Source of the DNA: Pilaira anomala | Lineage: Eukaryota; Mucoromycota; Mucoromycetes; Mucorales; Mucoraceae | Direction: 5' to 3' | Length of the DNA stretch: 64,000 nt | NCBI GenBank assembly: GCA_025716855.1 | Contig: JAIXMQ010000033.1 | Coordinates: 248,001-312,000 of the forward strand | Part shown: in pieces, positions 1 through 10,986 of the stretch | Position numbering within the stretch: position 1 is the stretch's first letter | Layout of the letters: the number at the start of each line of letters is the position of its first letter | Made by a program: the position numbers and the translations under genes | The notes under the pieces: generated by a model | What the model was told of the DNA's origin: nothing | Seen by the model: only the letters and a program-made list of their open reading frames with translations | The model's database searches: none

Positions 1-810
1 TCACCTTCTATAAAGGTATTTTCATTAACAAGTGTGCGTGATAGTGAATCCATTGAACAAAGAAATATGTTGGTCTCTATAGCAGATATTGAAGATGAAC
101 GGAAGGAACTATATTATTCACAGGACATTGATCAATTAGAACAAAAAAAGAACATCATAATGCAAGGATGGTACTACTTGGAAAGGGGATTAGTTGAGAA
201 GTACAGGTTTTTTTCTAGCTTAAATGGTTTAGAAAGGCTTGAGTTCGGATTTTGTTTTGCTTGGACACCAGATATCTGGAGAGAGTGTTTTGGTAAAGTC
301 GTTACAGCGAGTCCCGATTTATCTTATCTGAGTTTGCATGGATGGGATCAGTTAGGGAAATTAACAAAGATGGGCGGACAAAGCTCTACTATGCAGCCAA
401 TTCGAGTAGACGCTGAAAAAGCTATTCGTGAATGCTTTGAAATGATTCCTCGGTTAACGTGTTTGCAGTTGGTGGATTTTAGTATAGGTTCAGGGATATT
501 CAATGTAGGAAATCATTTATCCAAGTCAATTATACACTTGGAGATCGAGTTTACAAAAACTTTTGCAAGATATTTTAATGAACCCGCTGACCTTTGGCTA
601 CTCATTGGCCCTTTAAAAGAATTTATTTGTTCTGTCTTTTCTCTAAACACGTCAATCAAAAGATCAGTGACGATCCGGTTAGATCCTGACTTATTGAATC
701 AAGTTGAGAGCAGTCCTTTTTTCATACAAGAACCATTTTTGAAATCAATACAATTATCACTAAAAGATAAAAACGTCGAAATCAAATTATTGGATTCTTG
801 TCTTGTTTAA
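1..810 (+). CDS. F-box/LRR-type protein, 3' part (5' end outside window)
   Basis: The frame is open from base 1, so the visible part (269 codons plus stop) is the C-terminal portion of a longer protein. It contains irregular leucine-rich segments of the kind seen in fungal F-box/LRR proteins (alternating LxxLxL strands, for example LERLEFGF and DLSYLSLHG). No F-box is visible, which is expected if it lies upstream. The gene immediately downstream in the same orientation is a clear F-box/LRR gene of similar style, so this is probably a family member. Such proteins are usually substrate receptors of SCF ubiquitin ligases; that role is inferred from the neighbour and the repeat pattern. The in-frame GTG at 34 is not a plausible start. 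Confidence 0.6.
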   Translation, partial: SPSIKVFSLTSVRDSESIEQRNMLVSIADIEDERKELYYSQDIDQLEQKKNIIMQGWYYLERGLVEKYRFFSSLNGLERLEFGFCFAWTPDIWRECFGKVVTASPDLSYLSLHGWDQLGKLTKMGGQSSTMQPIRVDAEKAIRECFEMIPRLTCLQLVDFSIGSGIFNVGNHLSKSIIHLEIEFTKTFARYFNEPADLWLLIGPLKEFICSVFSLNTSIKRSVTIRLDPDLLNQVESSPFFIQEPFLKSIQLSLKDKNVEIKLLDSCLV

Positions 811-972
811 TAATTGTTTCTAACAGTTTGGATAGGTTTCAAATGTATTTTTTCTTTTTGCATTACAAAGAACTAAAAACCAAAAAAAAAAAAAAAAATG
901 AAACTAGTTTTTTTTTTTTTAGCTTTACTTTTCATATATCAACTTTTTATTTAATATAACAAAAAAAAATAA

Positions 973-2901
973 ATGTCGCTCGATAGTTTACCAAATGAAA
1001 TATTCTTTCAAATTTCGGCTCTTATTTCATGGCAGGATCAAAAGACATGTATGCTTATCTGTATTTCTTGGCACCAACGCTTTCGGTCAATAATTTTAAA
1101 AAATGTTTATTTGAGTACAAGAAACCAATTCAAGTATTTTCTGTCGAGATTACATAATTCATACACGGAACAAGATCCATTTGGTTTGCTCATTCGCCGG
1201 TTGACATTAGGAACACATGTCGGTTTGACCAACGAAGAATTCAACCAGCTACCTACTCTTTGCCCTTTTCTTGAGTATTTTGACTTTAACCCAAGACTCT
1301 GGAATTATTTTTCTTATACTAAGAACTTGGCTCGCTGGCGTTATATTTTAAGGTTTCCAAGTATGCAACGACTGAAGTTAACGGTTCCTATATTACGTGA
1401 CGCAGGTAACAGTATTACCCAGCTCGAAATGAGTCCTATCATAGTGGACGAATTGGCCAGCACAAAATGCAATATCATCTCCATTCTGACTTATACACCA
1501 AATCTGATATCCCTAAAGCTTTATAACGGCCTCATAGCATCTCAAAACATGTCTATCTCAGAATTTGAATCCATTCACAGTTTATGTCCCCGTTTAGAAA
1601 CTTTACACCTGAAATCATTTGATGCACATTTATTGTCAAGCGATAATTATTTAGTAGAAATTGATACTTTACCTACTGCAACTAAATTGAAAGAGTTACA
1701 TTTAGACATTTCAATCAATAGTGAGGAATTCTTAAATTACTGGGCTCACAAGTATTCACAAATTGAAACACTTGATATTCAACTTAGATTGTTGGAACCA
1801 GAGTATTATCACGAAACAGTTCAACCAGAAAACTCTCAAATGAAGGAATCGTTCGCATTGATGGCAACTAGTTTTACTCGACTTCAGAATCTGACAGCAT
1901 ACTTTGACGAAAAGTATTTTCCATGCGATGTGTTTTTGAGAGGAATCAATAGCAATTCCATACAAATGAAATCTGTCTCTCTTTATTTTTCCAACTTTGA
2001 TTATCATAGGCGAAGTGCCCGTAATTTCAAACTCCTGTTGAAGAACTCACTACACACCATGAAACATGTCGAGATTAGTAACTGGGATAGAAGTTGGGAT
2101 TATGAACAAGATATTTTGGTACCCATGGGAAAATGTACAGGTTTAGAATCTCTATCTTTATCTCCTCAGCCTGGCGCATTGACTGAATTTGACGTTGATA
2201 CCATCTTGGATTATTGTGCCCATTTAAAAAAGCTTGCATTGGCATATACATATAACTTATTTATAATTAATGAAGACAAGAGAAGTCCACATCCGTTACT
2301 GGAACTTTCTCTCAGGTATACAATGGTTAATAACAAACTATTTAATTATCTAGCAATGCGTTGTCCAAACTTGAATAAACTGGACATATTACACATGACA
2401 AAGCCTTTTGATAATAATATACAGGTTAAAATTGACATGCCGCATCATTCATTCAAATATATTCATATCGCTGGTTTACACCTTGGTTTACGAATTCAAG
2501 ACTCGGGATTCCAGTGTCTCCGATGCTCGGTTATATGCTCATTAGAAGAAATACAAAAGAGCAAACGAAAAAGTTCTAAGAAGGGTGCTTCTAAACTGGT
2601 GAAGCACCCAGAAAGGTGGTATCATTTATATCAGCCAAAGCAAAAAAACAGTTTTGACAGGAATATAATCTCTTATGGTCTTGAAAACGTAAGGCCACAA
2701 TTACAAAAATTACGTGCTGATCAAGTCGAGAAAATAAAAAAATTGGAAGTAAATGGGTCTTTATGGGAACAAATAGCGTTTGCTGGTCCAAGAATAAATT
2801 ATGAGTCTAAGCATAATTGGGAGCGTGATATACCGTTTGGTTTTACCTCTGTTAGATGTCAATCTGTGGAGGAATTTAGATTTGAAAAAAAGTTGTTATA
2901 A
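973..2901 (+). CDS. F-box/LRR protein (SCF substrate receptor)
   Basis: This is an intronless 642-aa protein. Residues 1-45 form an F-box: the LPNEIFFQIS core, then the hydrophobic/Trp pattern around SWQDQKTCMLICISWHQRF. From about residue 70 to 510 there are degenerate leucine-rich repeats with recurring CPxLExL-type units (CPFLEYFDF, CPRLETLHLKS, CPNLNKLDIL). The C-terminal 120 residues are basic and carry no recognised domain. By family knowledge it binds Skp1 through the F-box and a ubiquitination target through the LRRs. It starts at the first ATG after an A-rich leader and lies 160 bp downstream of another likely F-box/LRR gene, suggesting a local tandem expansion. The target is unknown. 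Confidence 0.85.
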   Translation: MSLDSLPNEIFFQISALISWQDQKTCMLICISWHQRFRSIILKNVYLSTRNQFKYFLSRLHNSYTEQDPFGLLIRRLTLGTHVGLTNEEFNQLPTLCPFLEYFDFNPRLWNYFSYTKNLARWRYILRFPSMQRLKLTVPILRDAGNSITQLEMSPIIVDELASTKCNIISILTYTPNLISLKLYNGLIASQNMSISEFESIHSLCPRLETLHLKSFDAHLLSSDNYLVEIDTLPTATKLKELHLDISINSEEFLNYWAHKYSQIETLDIQLRLLEPEYYHETVQPENSQMKESFALMATSFTRLQNLTAYFDEKYFPCDVFLRGINSNSIQMKSVSLYFSNFDYHRRSARNFKLLLKNSLHTMKHVEISNWDRSWDYEQDILVPMGKCTGLESLSLSPQPGALTEFDVDTILDYCAHLKKLALAYTYNLFIINEDKRSPHPLLELSLRYTMVNNKLFNYLAMRCPNLNKLDILHMTKPFDNNIQVKIDMPHHSFKYIHIAGLHLGLRIQDSGFQCLRCSVICSLEEIQKSKRKSSKKGASKLVKHPERWYHLYQPKQKNSFDRNIISYGLENVRPQLQKLRADQVEKIKKLEVNGSLWEQIAFAGPRINYESKHNWERDIPFGFTSVRCQSVEEFRFEKKLL

Positions 2902-5753
2902 AAGTAGAATTAGGATAAATAAATAGTCAGTGTAATATAAGATTTTACGTCTTCATGATACCTGTACCTATTTTAACTCAACAAATTGACTTAGTCATTT
3001 AATATATATATCATAATTATATATTTTGACAACCTTAAATGTATTCTTTTTTTTTTTTATTGAAGTTTATACTATTTTCGAGCGATGAGGGACATATAAT
3101 TGGGTGTTAACTATTCCTCTAAATACTTTTATTTGACATAACTGCATAAATCTATGCTACTATAAAAATGGGAAATATATCAATGGACATAACTTTATTA
3201 CCATTTTGAATATTGAAAAAAAAATATATTTACCCTTTTCCTATAAAGCCATATTCCCTATGATTCAAAGCAGTTCAACATAAATAATAAAAAATTGTTG
3301 CTACGATAATCGATTATACCCTGTTCAAAATATTGAATCATCTGCCTATTCTAGATAACATGAAGCATGGTATACCTTTTTTTTTCTTAATTCTTCTTTG
3401 CTACAGATCTTATTTTTTTTTTTCGCCGCAAATAAGCGGAGGATTAATTGCTCGATGCAGCATGGTTGTAAGTATGTACGATTACATTATGTTTTTATTT
3501 TTATCTTCTCACCAGCGTAAAGCTGTAGAGTAAAGTCGTTTTATTTGTTACATACTAAACCATTTTTATTGGGTATAACTCTCCGTAAGATGCTTTCGAT
3601 TGAAGAAAATTACTACTTAAAAAATATATATATATATCAGAAGATCTGATTGTGGACTTTACAAAAAAAAAAAAAATCTATTTAGACAAGCTTGAGTAAT
3701 TTAACATTTAAGTCTTAGTTCGATAGAAACATTCGTTTTATTCGAACCGGGGTTTTCTCAATGGGGATGTATGTAAATGGCATTTTTTTTCAAAAAAAAA
3801 AAAAAACTGACACTTAATTGATGAAAAATGTAACAACAGACATTCAACTAAGCCTCGGTTAAATGGGTATATATAAACAGACGAACCTGTCTATATACAT
3901 TATGTTCCTGATATAAATAAATAAAAGCAATTGTAGTGGTCTTAGCTTTAGTTTTAAAGATATGAAAAAAACCATCTGGAGATGAGTAGAGAATGCACAA
4001 AGCTGTACTTCAATTGTAAATAGAGGATAACTTTTACATATTACACATTGTATTCATTAAAATATTTGAGAATCACGATTGGTTTTTCTAATTGTACAAT
4101 GTACTGATTTGGAGAGTCATTGTGACAAATAATTGTGCATACATTAGGTAAATACCTGAAACTAGTGAGATCAGATATTCGAAACGAGAGTATGCAATGT
4201 GTGGCATTTTAACCAGCGTTCGCTTATATTTAGTGCCGCACCATAACCACTTGATAGATTAATCTTTTTATCACAGATTATTTGATTTACTTGTACTGTT
4301 ATCGAATCGGAATAAGCGATGTTTCAATACAATTAACTGATCATCCAAGTTATTCCATTATCTGGGGTAATACTTTTTCCTAGATTATTTATTTTATCTG
4401 ATCTTTTTTCAATTTTATTTTAACTTTTTAAAGAGTTCGGTAGTCTCAATGCTAAAGTGCAAACATATCTTGTGCAAATACATACGCAGTCAAAGCATAA
4501 CAGTTACTTATTGTAACGATGTGTGATACCTACTAACGGATAGTTCCTTTTTTTCTTTCAAAGTCGTACACAAAGATCGACCCGGGCCATACTAAAGGCA
4601 TTTGATATATTTCTCTTTATTAGGTTAATTGTTTTTGAATATTGTTACACCATAGTTTAGCTCTGAAAAAAAAATCTAAAAGGGGGATAATTCGTTAAAT
4701 GCTTTATCAGATGTTTTATAAAATAACGTTAATTTTAGTACACAACGTCTAGAGTAATACAAACGTTTATGTTTTTATGGCGCGATTATTTATTTTTCAA
4801 TATCAAAAGATATCATGCATTTCTAAACTGGCTCAACCCATTATCTTTGCTATAGAAAAATGTGTCGTCTGATGATATAAAATGTAGTTACATTTTTTTT
4901 TTATTTTCGGTTAAAAAAAATTAGTCAGTTTCGGCTGGGGTTTATTTCAGATCGAATTGCTTAAACTATCTACTCAAGTTTCGGCTTTTTCAATTTAAAA
5001 TTGAATTCCATTCGCCACCACCAAAAACTGTTGTTGTTACACTTATTTATATAACCGCTTACGGGCATATAATCCTAAAAAGATTTCCCCGCTCCAAAAA
5101 AAAATTTAAAGTGTCATTGATCAGTTGTGTTACACGATTAGAATCTGATAAAATCAGATATCTTTACAATTTTTCGTAAAGAAAAAATGTTTGATTTTTG
5201 AGCAAAGCTTACTGAAGCATTATGTAAAGGAATTCTCGCTTTTAGTAAAAATATAAGGCCAAGGCGTAATATTATAACATCATACATAAAAAAACATTGA
5301 CCTTTTTTTAAACAAGTTTTTATAATACAATAAAATAAAAACACCATAAGTTAAACGAAAAAATTATGAACAAATTATAGTTAGAGACATAATTGAACTT
5401 ATTCGCATAAAAAATAAACTGTATAAGAAGCTTTTTCTTGTAAATATATGTAAATAAGTTTAAAAATTAAACGAGAAAATTTATTTTTAAATTAAAGATG
5501 AAATACAAAAAATAATAATAAAACAAGAATGTGGTTTTTTTTTTGTGATGATTGGCAAAATAGAATAAGCCAATGAATAATATTAACATTACAAAAAATA
5601 AGAAAAATGGATTGAGGAGTGGGGAAGATATAAAATAATAAGATGGGGTTGCATTAGCATGAATATAACAATTATGTAGTAAGTAAGTAAGTTTCTATAA
5701 GGATACAATTTTTTTTTTTTTTTGATTTAAGTTGATGTTTGATGAAGGTTGAT
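2902..5753. other. AT-rich intergenic region without a recognisable gene
   Basis: About 2.85 kb with only short spurious ORFs, many poly-A/T tracts and short AT repeats. Two ATCTGATAA 9-mers occur here (4704-4712 inverted, 5143-5151 direct), but they lie beyond the 3' end of FTR1 and no promoter can be assigned to them. I see no tRNA cloverleaf, transposase remnant or conserved coding pattern. Confidence 0.6.
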
Positions 5754-6860
5754 TTAGTGCTTGACTTGAGCAGTATCAATGGTCTCAACATGAGCTTTGC
5801 TTTCTTCATCTACGTATGCTGCACCACGGATTTCACCAGTTTCATCAACATATTGCTTAGCTTGTTCTAAGGCTTCATCTCCGTCATCCCATTCACCAGC
5901 TTCAGCCTTACGAATGGCTTCACGTTTCTCCTTGAAGTAACTGTATGCAAGATAACCAACAACAAATAGCCAGTAAAGACAGTAACTAATAATGGTACCA
6001 TAGGTGGCAGTATTATTCCAACCAAGAATGGCATTGAAAATTTGCCAACCACCATTGTAACCTTCTTTCAACTCTGGGTCTCCCCAAGATACATGCCAGA
6101 TAGATGTAGTAACTCTATAACCAATGACATCGGCAGCTTCACCACCAATAACAACATTCCAAGCATTTTGTTCAAGGAAACCAACACCCTTAGCCATTAA
6201 ACCAGCAGCGACAAGGTAAAGAATAATAGTAGAAGCAACGAAGAACCAACGAAGTTGAATTAAAGAACCACCACGATAGATAAGAACACCAACCAAAAGA
6301 CCACAAATAATTCCCATGATAGCAGCAATAGGAATAGATTTACCTGAAATACCCAAGGAGACACCGCCAATAAATACAACAGCTTCAAGACCTTCTCTTA
6401 ATACAGTAAAGAAAGGTAAAATGAAGAATGCATATTTTTGTAATTTTTCCTTGAATGTAGATTTCTTTTGACCTTCTTCCTTCTTGGCCATAGCAAGAGC
6501 TAACTTGACTTTCCACTTTTCTTGCATACGTTCAGTTTTAAGCATAGCAAGACCCATGACAGTAATCATAATAACAGCAACGAGAGAGAATACACCTTCC
6601 CAAATATCTTCAGAACTACCCCAAAGATCGTTTAAGACGGTATAATAAACAGCAATGAAAGCAGCACCAATACAGATACAAATGAAAAGACCAGCGGCAG
6701 ATCCGAACCAAATTTGATTTCTGAGACGCTTATAGACAGGCGATTCAGTATGGAACATTTTCTTCAAAAATGACAACAATACAGAGACAATGATAGCTGC
6801 CTCTGTTGTCTCACGAAAGAGAATGAAGAAAATTGGCACGTTAAAAAGATCTTGAGCCAT
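5754..6860 (-). CDS. FTR1: High-affinity iron permease Ftr1
   Basis: A 368-aa intronless polytopic membrane protein of the Ftr1/EfeU family. It carries the two hallmark REXXE iron-binding motifs: RETTE at residues 16-20 in TM1 and REGLE at 155-159 in a later TM segment. About seven hydrophobic segments are visible, with a charged Lys/Glu-rich cytosolic loop at about 108-142 and an acidic soluble C-tail. By family knowledge it transports Fe3+ produced by a multicopper ferroxidase, with which it forms a plasma-membrane complex. The FET3-type ferroxidase is divergently transcribed 619 bp away, which strongly supports the assignment. The ATG chosen begins MAQDLFNVP, the usual family start. GATA-type motifs in the shared promoter suggest iron-dependent repression. 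Confidence 0.97.
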   Translation of the reverse strand: MAQDLFNVPIFFILFRETTEAAIIVSVLLSFLKKMFHTESPVYKRLRNQIWFGSAAGLFICICIGAAFIAVYYTVLNDLWGSSEDIWEGVFSLVAVIMITVMGLAMLKTERMQEKWKVKLALAMAKKEEGQKKSTFKEKLQKYAFFILPFFTVLREGLEAVVFIGGVSLGISGKSIPIAAIMGIICGLLVGVLIYRGGSLIQLRWFFVASTIILYLVAAGLMAKGVGFLEQNAWNVVIGGEAADVIGYRVTTSIWHVSWGDPELKEGYNGGWQIFNAILGWNNTATYGTIISYCLYWLFVVGYLAYSYFKEKREAIRKAEAGEWDDGDEALEQAKQYVDETGEIRGAAYVDEESKAHVETIDTAQVKH

Positions 6861-7096
6861 CTTCTAATAATTCCTCAATTGAAATAAAATGAAAAAGTAA
6901 TTAACAAATGAAAAGAGAAAAAAAAAAGATCAGATATCACAAATATATATATAAAAATTCAGATCATTTTAAGACGATTAAGAGGGAGTTTGGAAATTAA
7001 ACAAAACTGGTTTAGATACCCTTGTTTGTTTTACAAAAAAAAAAAAAAAAGTGGAGTAACTATCTGATGCTTTAAGAGAAATGATCTTTTTTTGGG

Positions 7097-7105
7097 TTAT
7101 CAGAT
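7097..7105 (-). promoter_or_regulatory. GATA-type iron-response motif 1
   Basis: TTATCAGAT, the complement of ATCTGATAA. It lies 237 bp upstream of the FTR1 ATG and 375 bp upstream of the FET3 ATG. Exact match to the Fep1/SRE-type consensus; function inferred. Confidence 0.6.
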
Positions 7106-7247
7106 GAAACGTTTTTTTTTTTTTTGTAGCACAAAGCAAAAGACATGTTTGTACGACGGGTACCCGGAGAGACGCGGGAATCTGTTGTGAAACTAAACGA
7201 TTGAACCACAGAGTTGTTCCTTTAGTTTTTTAATGCTTTATTTTTTT

Positions 7248-7256
7248 TTATCAGAT
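7248..7256 (-). promoter_or_regulatory. GATA-type iron-response motif 2
   Basis: TTATCAGAT, a second exact inverted copy, between motif 1 and the long A tract. Function inferred from the consensus and from its position in an iron-uptake promoter. Confidence 0.6.
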
Positions 7257-7263
7257 GGAGATG

Positions 7264-7304
<41 letters not shown>

Positions 7305-7319
7305 CTCCGATTGAACAAA

Positions 7320-7328
7320 ATCTGATAA
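7320..7328 (+). promoter_or_regulatory. GATA-type iron-response motif 3
   Basis: ATCTGATAA in direct orientation, 151 bp upstream of the FET3 ATG. Three such 9-mers within about 230 bp is well above the chance expectation for this base composition. Confidence 0.6.
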
Positions 7329-7479
7329 TATTTCCTACTCAGGACAAGCAAGGGGGACGAGAGCGTACTTTGATAACCAAAAAAAAAAAATCATCATTTT
7401 TTTATATAACCTTGATCTTCAAACATAAATTATATTTTTTTTTTCTCTTTTACTAAAACACTTTCTCATTTCGAAAAAC

Positions 7480-9478
7480 ATGCGTCTCCTTGCTGCTTGT
7501 CTTTTCGTTGCTGGTTCAACTGGTTTGGCTCAAGCCGCCCGTGTCGTCTATGACTGGGATATCACATATACTACTGCTAATCCTGATGGTTTATTTGAAC
7601 GTCAAGTTGTTGGTGTTAATGGAAAGTGGCCGTAAGTACTTTTTAGATTGAATTAAAATTAAAATCATTGCTCAACCTATTTTTTTTTTTTCATTTATAG
7701 TCCACCAGTAGTTGAATGTAATGAAAATGATACTTTGGTTATCAATGTGAACAATAAGATCGATACTATGACTGCTCTTCACACCCATGGTATGTTCCAA
7801 AACAATACTGCTTATATGGATGGACCTGTTGGCGTTACCCAATGGTATTTATAAACTTTAAAAGAAAGTATTATATAGTATACTGATAATTTTTCTTTTT
7901 AGTCCTATTGCTCCCGGACAAAATCTTACTTATGAATTTGTTGTTGCCCAGCATGGTTCTTACTGGATTCACGCACATTATATGGTAAGCCTATCTTACT
8001 ATATATTTAAAATATTCCAAATTTTAATCAATTATGTTAAATAGGGTCAATATATGGATGGTCTTCGTACACCTTTTATTGTACACGCTCTTAACGAAAC
8101 TTACAAATATGATTATGATGTAGCTTTACCTCTTCAAGGTAAATTATCTCGATTTAGACATTTAAAATTGTTTACTAATTTCCATTTTATTTAAGATTGG
8201 TACCACGCTCAAAGTACCGAAAACCTTGATATCTTCTTGAATGAAGATAACCCAACTGGTGCTGAACCTGTACCCGAATCTGGTTTTATGCTTAACAGCG
8301 TAAATGATTCACTCACATTTATTCCTGGTAAAACTTATCGTCTTCGTCTTATTAATATGTCTGGTTTCTCTATGTTCTATTTCAGTATTGATGGTCACGA
8401 ATTGGAAGTAATTGAAATCGATGGTATTGATGTCGAACGTCAAAAAGTTCAAAGTGTTTACTTGACTGCTGCTCAACGTGTCTCTGTACTTGTAACCGCC
8501 AAGAACAGCACTGATATGAACTATTACATGCATGCTGACATGAACGTTGATATGTTTGATATTATTCCTGAAGACCTTTTGGTTAACCTTACTGCACCAC
8601 TTTACTATAACAAGGAATCTACAAACTTCGCCCCTAGTGAAGATGTTGGTATGGCCAGTACATTCGATGATTTCCCTCTTGTTCCTGTTCTTGCTGAGAA
8701 GGCTGCTCCTTTTGATCATCAAGTCAACTTGACCTTCAACTTTGATGTTACTACTAACGGTATTAACCGTGGTATGTTTAACGAACTTCCTTATCTTTCT
8801 CCCAAGATCCCTACCCTCAATACTTTGCTTACCCAAGGTAACCACTCTCTTGAAGCCGAAGTCTATGGTCCTCAAACTCAAGCTATTGTCTTAAAGCATT
8901 TGGAAATGGTTGAAATTATCTTAAACAACCTCGATGCTGGTGCACATCCTTTCCATCTTCACGGTCACGTTTTCCAACTTGTTGGACGTGGTGAAGGTGT
9001 CTATGATGGCGATAACTCTGTTGTTGAATGGTTCTTGGACAACCCATCTCGTCGTGATACTATTCAAGTTCCTGCTGAATCTTTTGTTCTTATTCGTTTC
9101 AGAGCTGATAACCCAGGTGTCTGGTTCTTCCATTGTCACATTGAATGGCATTTAGAGTCTGGTCTTGCTGCTACATTTATCGAAGCCCCTGATGTAGTCC
9201 AGCAACGTATGACTTTACCTGATTCTTTCATTGAGACTTGTAAGGCTTCTAATATGGGCTATGACGGTAACGCTGCTGGTAAACAAGGTCTTGATCTCGA
9301 AGGAGCACCTAGTGGTGTTTACTTGCTCTATGATGGTTTTACCTCTCGTGGTAAGGGTGCTATGGCCGGTTGTGTCCTTTCTGCTTTAATTGGTATGGCT
9401 GCCATTGTTGCTTATTCTCAATTAGATCCTCATAAGGAAGCTCGTGCTATTGCTGCCTCTAAATCTTCTAAGATGTAA
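7480..9478 (+). CDS. FET3: Fet3-type multicopper ferroxidase, plasma membrane
   Basis: Five exons: 7480-7631, 7701-7844, 7903-7984, 8045-8138, 8196-9478, joined in phase to give 584 aa. Residues 1-19 look like a signal peptide. Copper-ligand motifs are present in order: HTHG, the HAHY segment, HPFHLHGH, and [11 protein letters not shown] near the C-terminus. One C-terminal transmembrane helix ([20 protein letters not shown]) is followed by a short cytosolic tail, as in Fet3. By family knowledge it oxidises Fe2+ to Fe3+ with O2 and passes it to Ftr1. It is divergent from FTR1 and probably co-regulated through the shared promoter. Codon use is strongly pyrimidine-ending, consistent with high expression. 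All ligand motifs are intact. Confidence 0.96.
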
Positions 9479-10980
9479 GCTCTCCCAACAGCTACAACTA
9501 GAACAACAAAAAATCTATATATTCTCCTTATCACATTATAATTATTATTTTACATACTACCTTTTTTTTATCTTTTTTTTCCTCACAAAAAAAAAACGAT
9601 TTCATTATACTTCACTCCCCTACTCTACTCTTTTTTTTCCTTATTGTAATAACGCATTAATTTCTTCTGTATCACTATTATTTTCTTATTTTCTTATTTT
9701 TTTTTTTCCCTTTTTTTTTAACATGTATAAATTCTTCTTGTTAGAGTAATAAAGTTGTTTGTTTATATGTGCTCTAAACTGATATTTGATTCGAAATTGA
9801 TATTTATGAATTTAAAAGAAATTATTATATGTAACGAGCCTTTTTGAACTGCCACTATATTACGGCAACATAGCCCTACTATCACCATAAAAGATACCGG
9901 CTTTCGCTTTTAATGAACTTGATACAGTAAAGTAATAGTTAAGGCTTATTAAAACTTCAAGTAATTAAAGTTTTTACTTGGAACTACTTAGAAGAGTATG
10001 TTATTGGTTTAGTAAATGGCAATTTTATATAAAAGTTTATTTTGTATTACATATGTCTTGTTTCATTAGTTTATACTCGTTCTCAACCTTGTTTATTTAC
10101 ATAATTAACCATCAATAGGTTATGTATATGTATCTTTTTAAAAGAAAGGACTTTTGGGCTTTATATTTGTACATAGTTTAATGTTTGCCACATGTGTACT
10201 TGAGGAAAAGATTTAAAACTATTTTTTATTTGCATAATAATATATTACCATTGTTTAAGCTTTTTGAAACAAGTAATAATTCCAGTTCTACAATTAAATT
10301 TGTTGAGTATCTCCAGTTTCTTCAGATAACCGTGTTATATGACCTCAGTATTGGCTATCATGAACAACCACAACCTCTTTAGTCTTTTTTGTAAACCGTA
10401 CAAATGTCAAATATGTTAAAATACATGTATATATATATATTTTTTTTTTGCGTTATTTTACCTTAAAAGCTTTTTGAAGTCTTCAAGTTTAGTGGTAAAT
10501 CCGGCAAAGATGAGGATGCATATGCGTTCATTTTTGGAGCTGGTGGTGAGATTAGTAAGTATTTACGGAAAAGCAATTCAGGTTTTTTTTTTAAGACAGG
10601 TCAAAGCCAGTTTTTTTTTTTTTGGTTTTGGTTTTAAATTCGATTATGAGATCAATGCAAAAATTAGGATTTACAAAGCTCAAATATAAGCATTTGTTTA
10701 TTTAATAAAAATAAAGAATTCTTTCTGTTTGTGAACTTTGACTTTTTTATTAGTCAAATTCAAGCAAATGCATCGGGAGGAGGGGGGGGGGGGTTGCTAA
10801 TATATCATATACGTATGTCTTATACAAGTCCTCGCAATGTTCTGACCAGTTTTGTTTAGTTACAAATCATGGTCATGCTCTTTTGTCAGGTACCTCATTT
10901 TTACAAGAAAAGGTCGCAAGGAAGCGTAGTTTACTCTTATCGCCTTGAAGTAACATTCCTGCCCATTACATATATATATA
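9479..10980. other. Intergenic region after FET3
   Basis: About 1.5 kb of AT-rich DNA with poly-T tracts and a G12-type run near 10782. No complete gene is visible. One short coding-like segment at 10470-10553 is listed separately. Confidence 0.5.
10470..10553 (+). pseudogene. Exon-like coding remnant
   Basis: A short open segment reads EVFKFSGKSGKDEDAYAF and then IFGAGGEI, and runs into a GTAAGT donor-like site. There is no plausible upstream start or downstream exon, so it looks like an isolated remnant of an unidentified gene. The only support is amino-acid composition and the splice-like boundary. Confidence 0.25.
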
Positions 10981-10986
10981 CAGATA

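Larger units (their letters stand above)
6861..7479. promoter_or_regulatory. Shared divergent promoter of FTR1 and FET3
   Basis: This 619-bp region separates the start codons of FTR1 (minus) and FET3 (plus), so it must drive both. It contains three exact copies of ATCTGATAA or its complement, plus long A tracts (about 30 A near 7269-7298). By comparison, iron-regulated ferroxidase/permease pairs in other fungi share promoters bound by GATA-family repressors (Fep1/SRE/Urbs1) that recognise ATC(A/T)GATAA. Binding here is inferred. Confidence 0.75.

Noticed and set aside
3725..3775. TTCGAACC, resembling a tRNA T-loop on the minus strand
   Set aside because: The flanking bases do not form a T stem, and no acceptor, D or anticodon arm can be drawn.
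8309..8881. 190-codon antisense ORF inside FET3
   Set aside because: A shadow of the biased codon use in a highly expressed gene. The sense strand encodes intact multicopper oxidase motifs.
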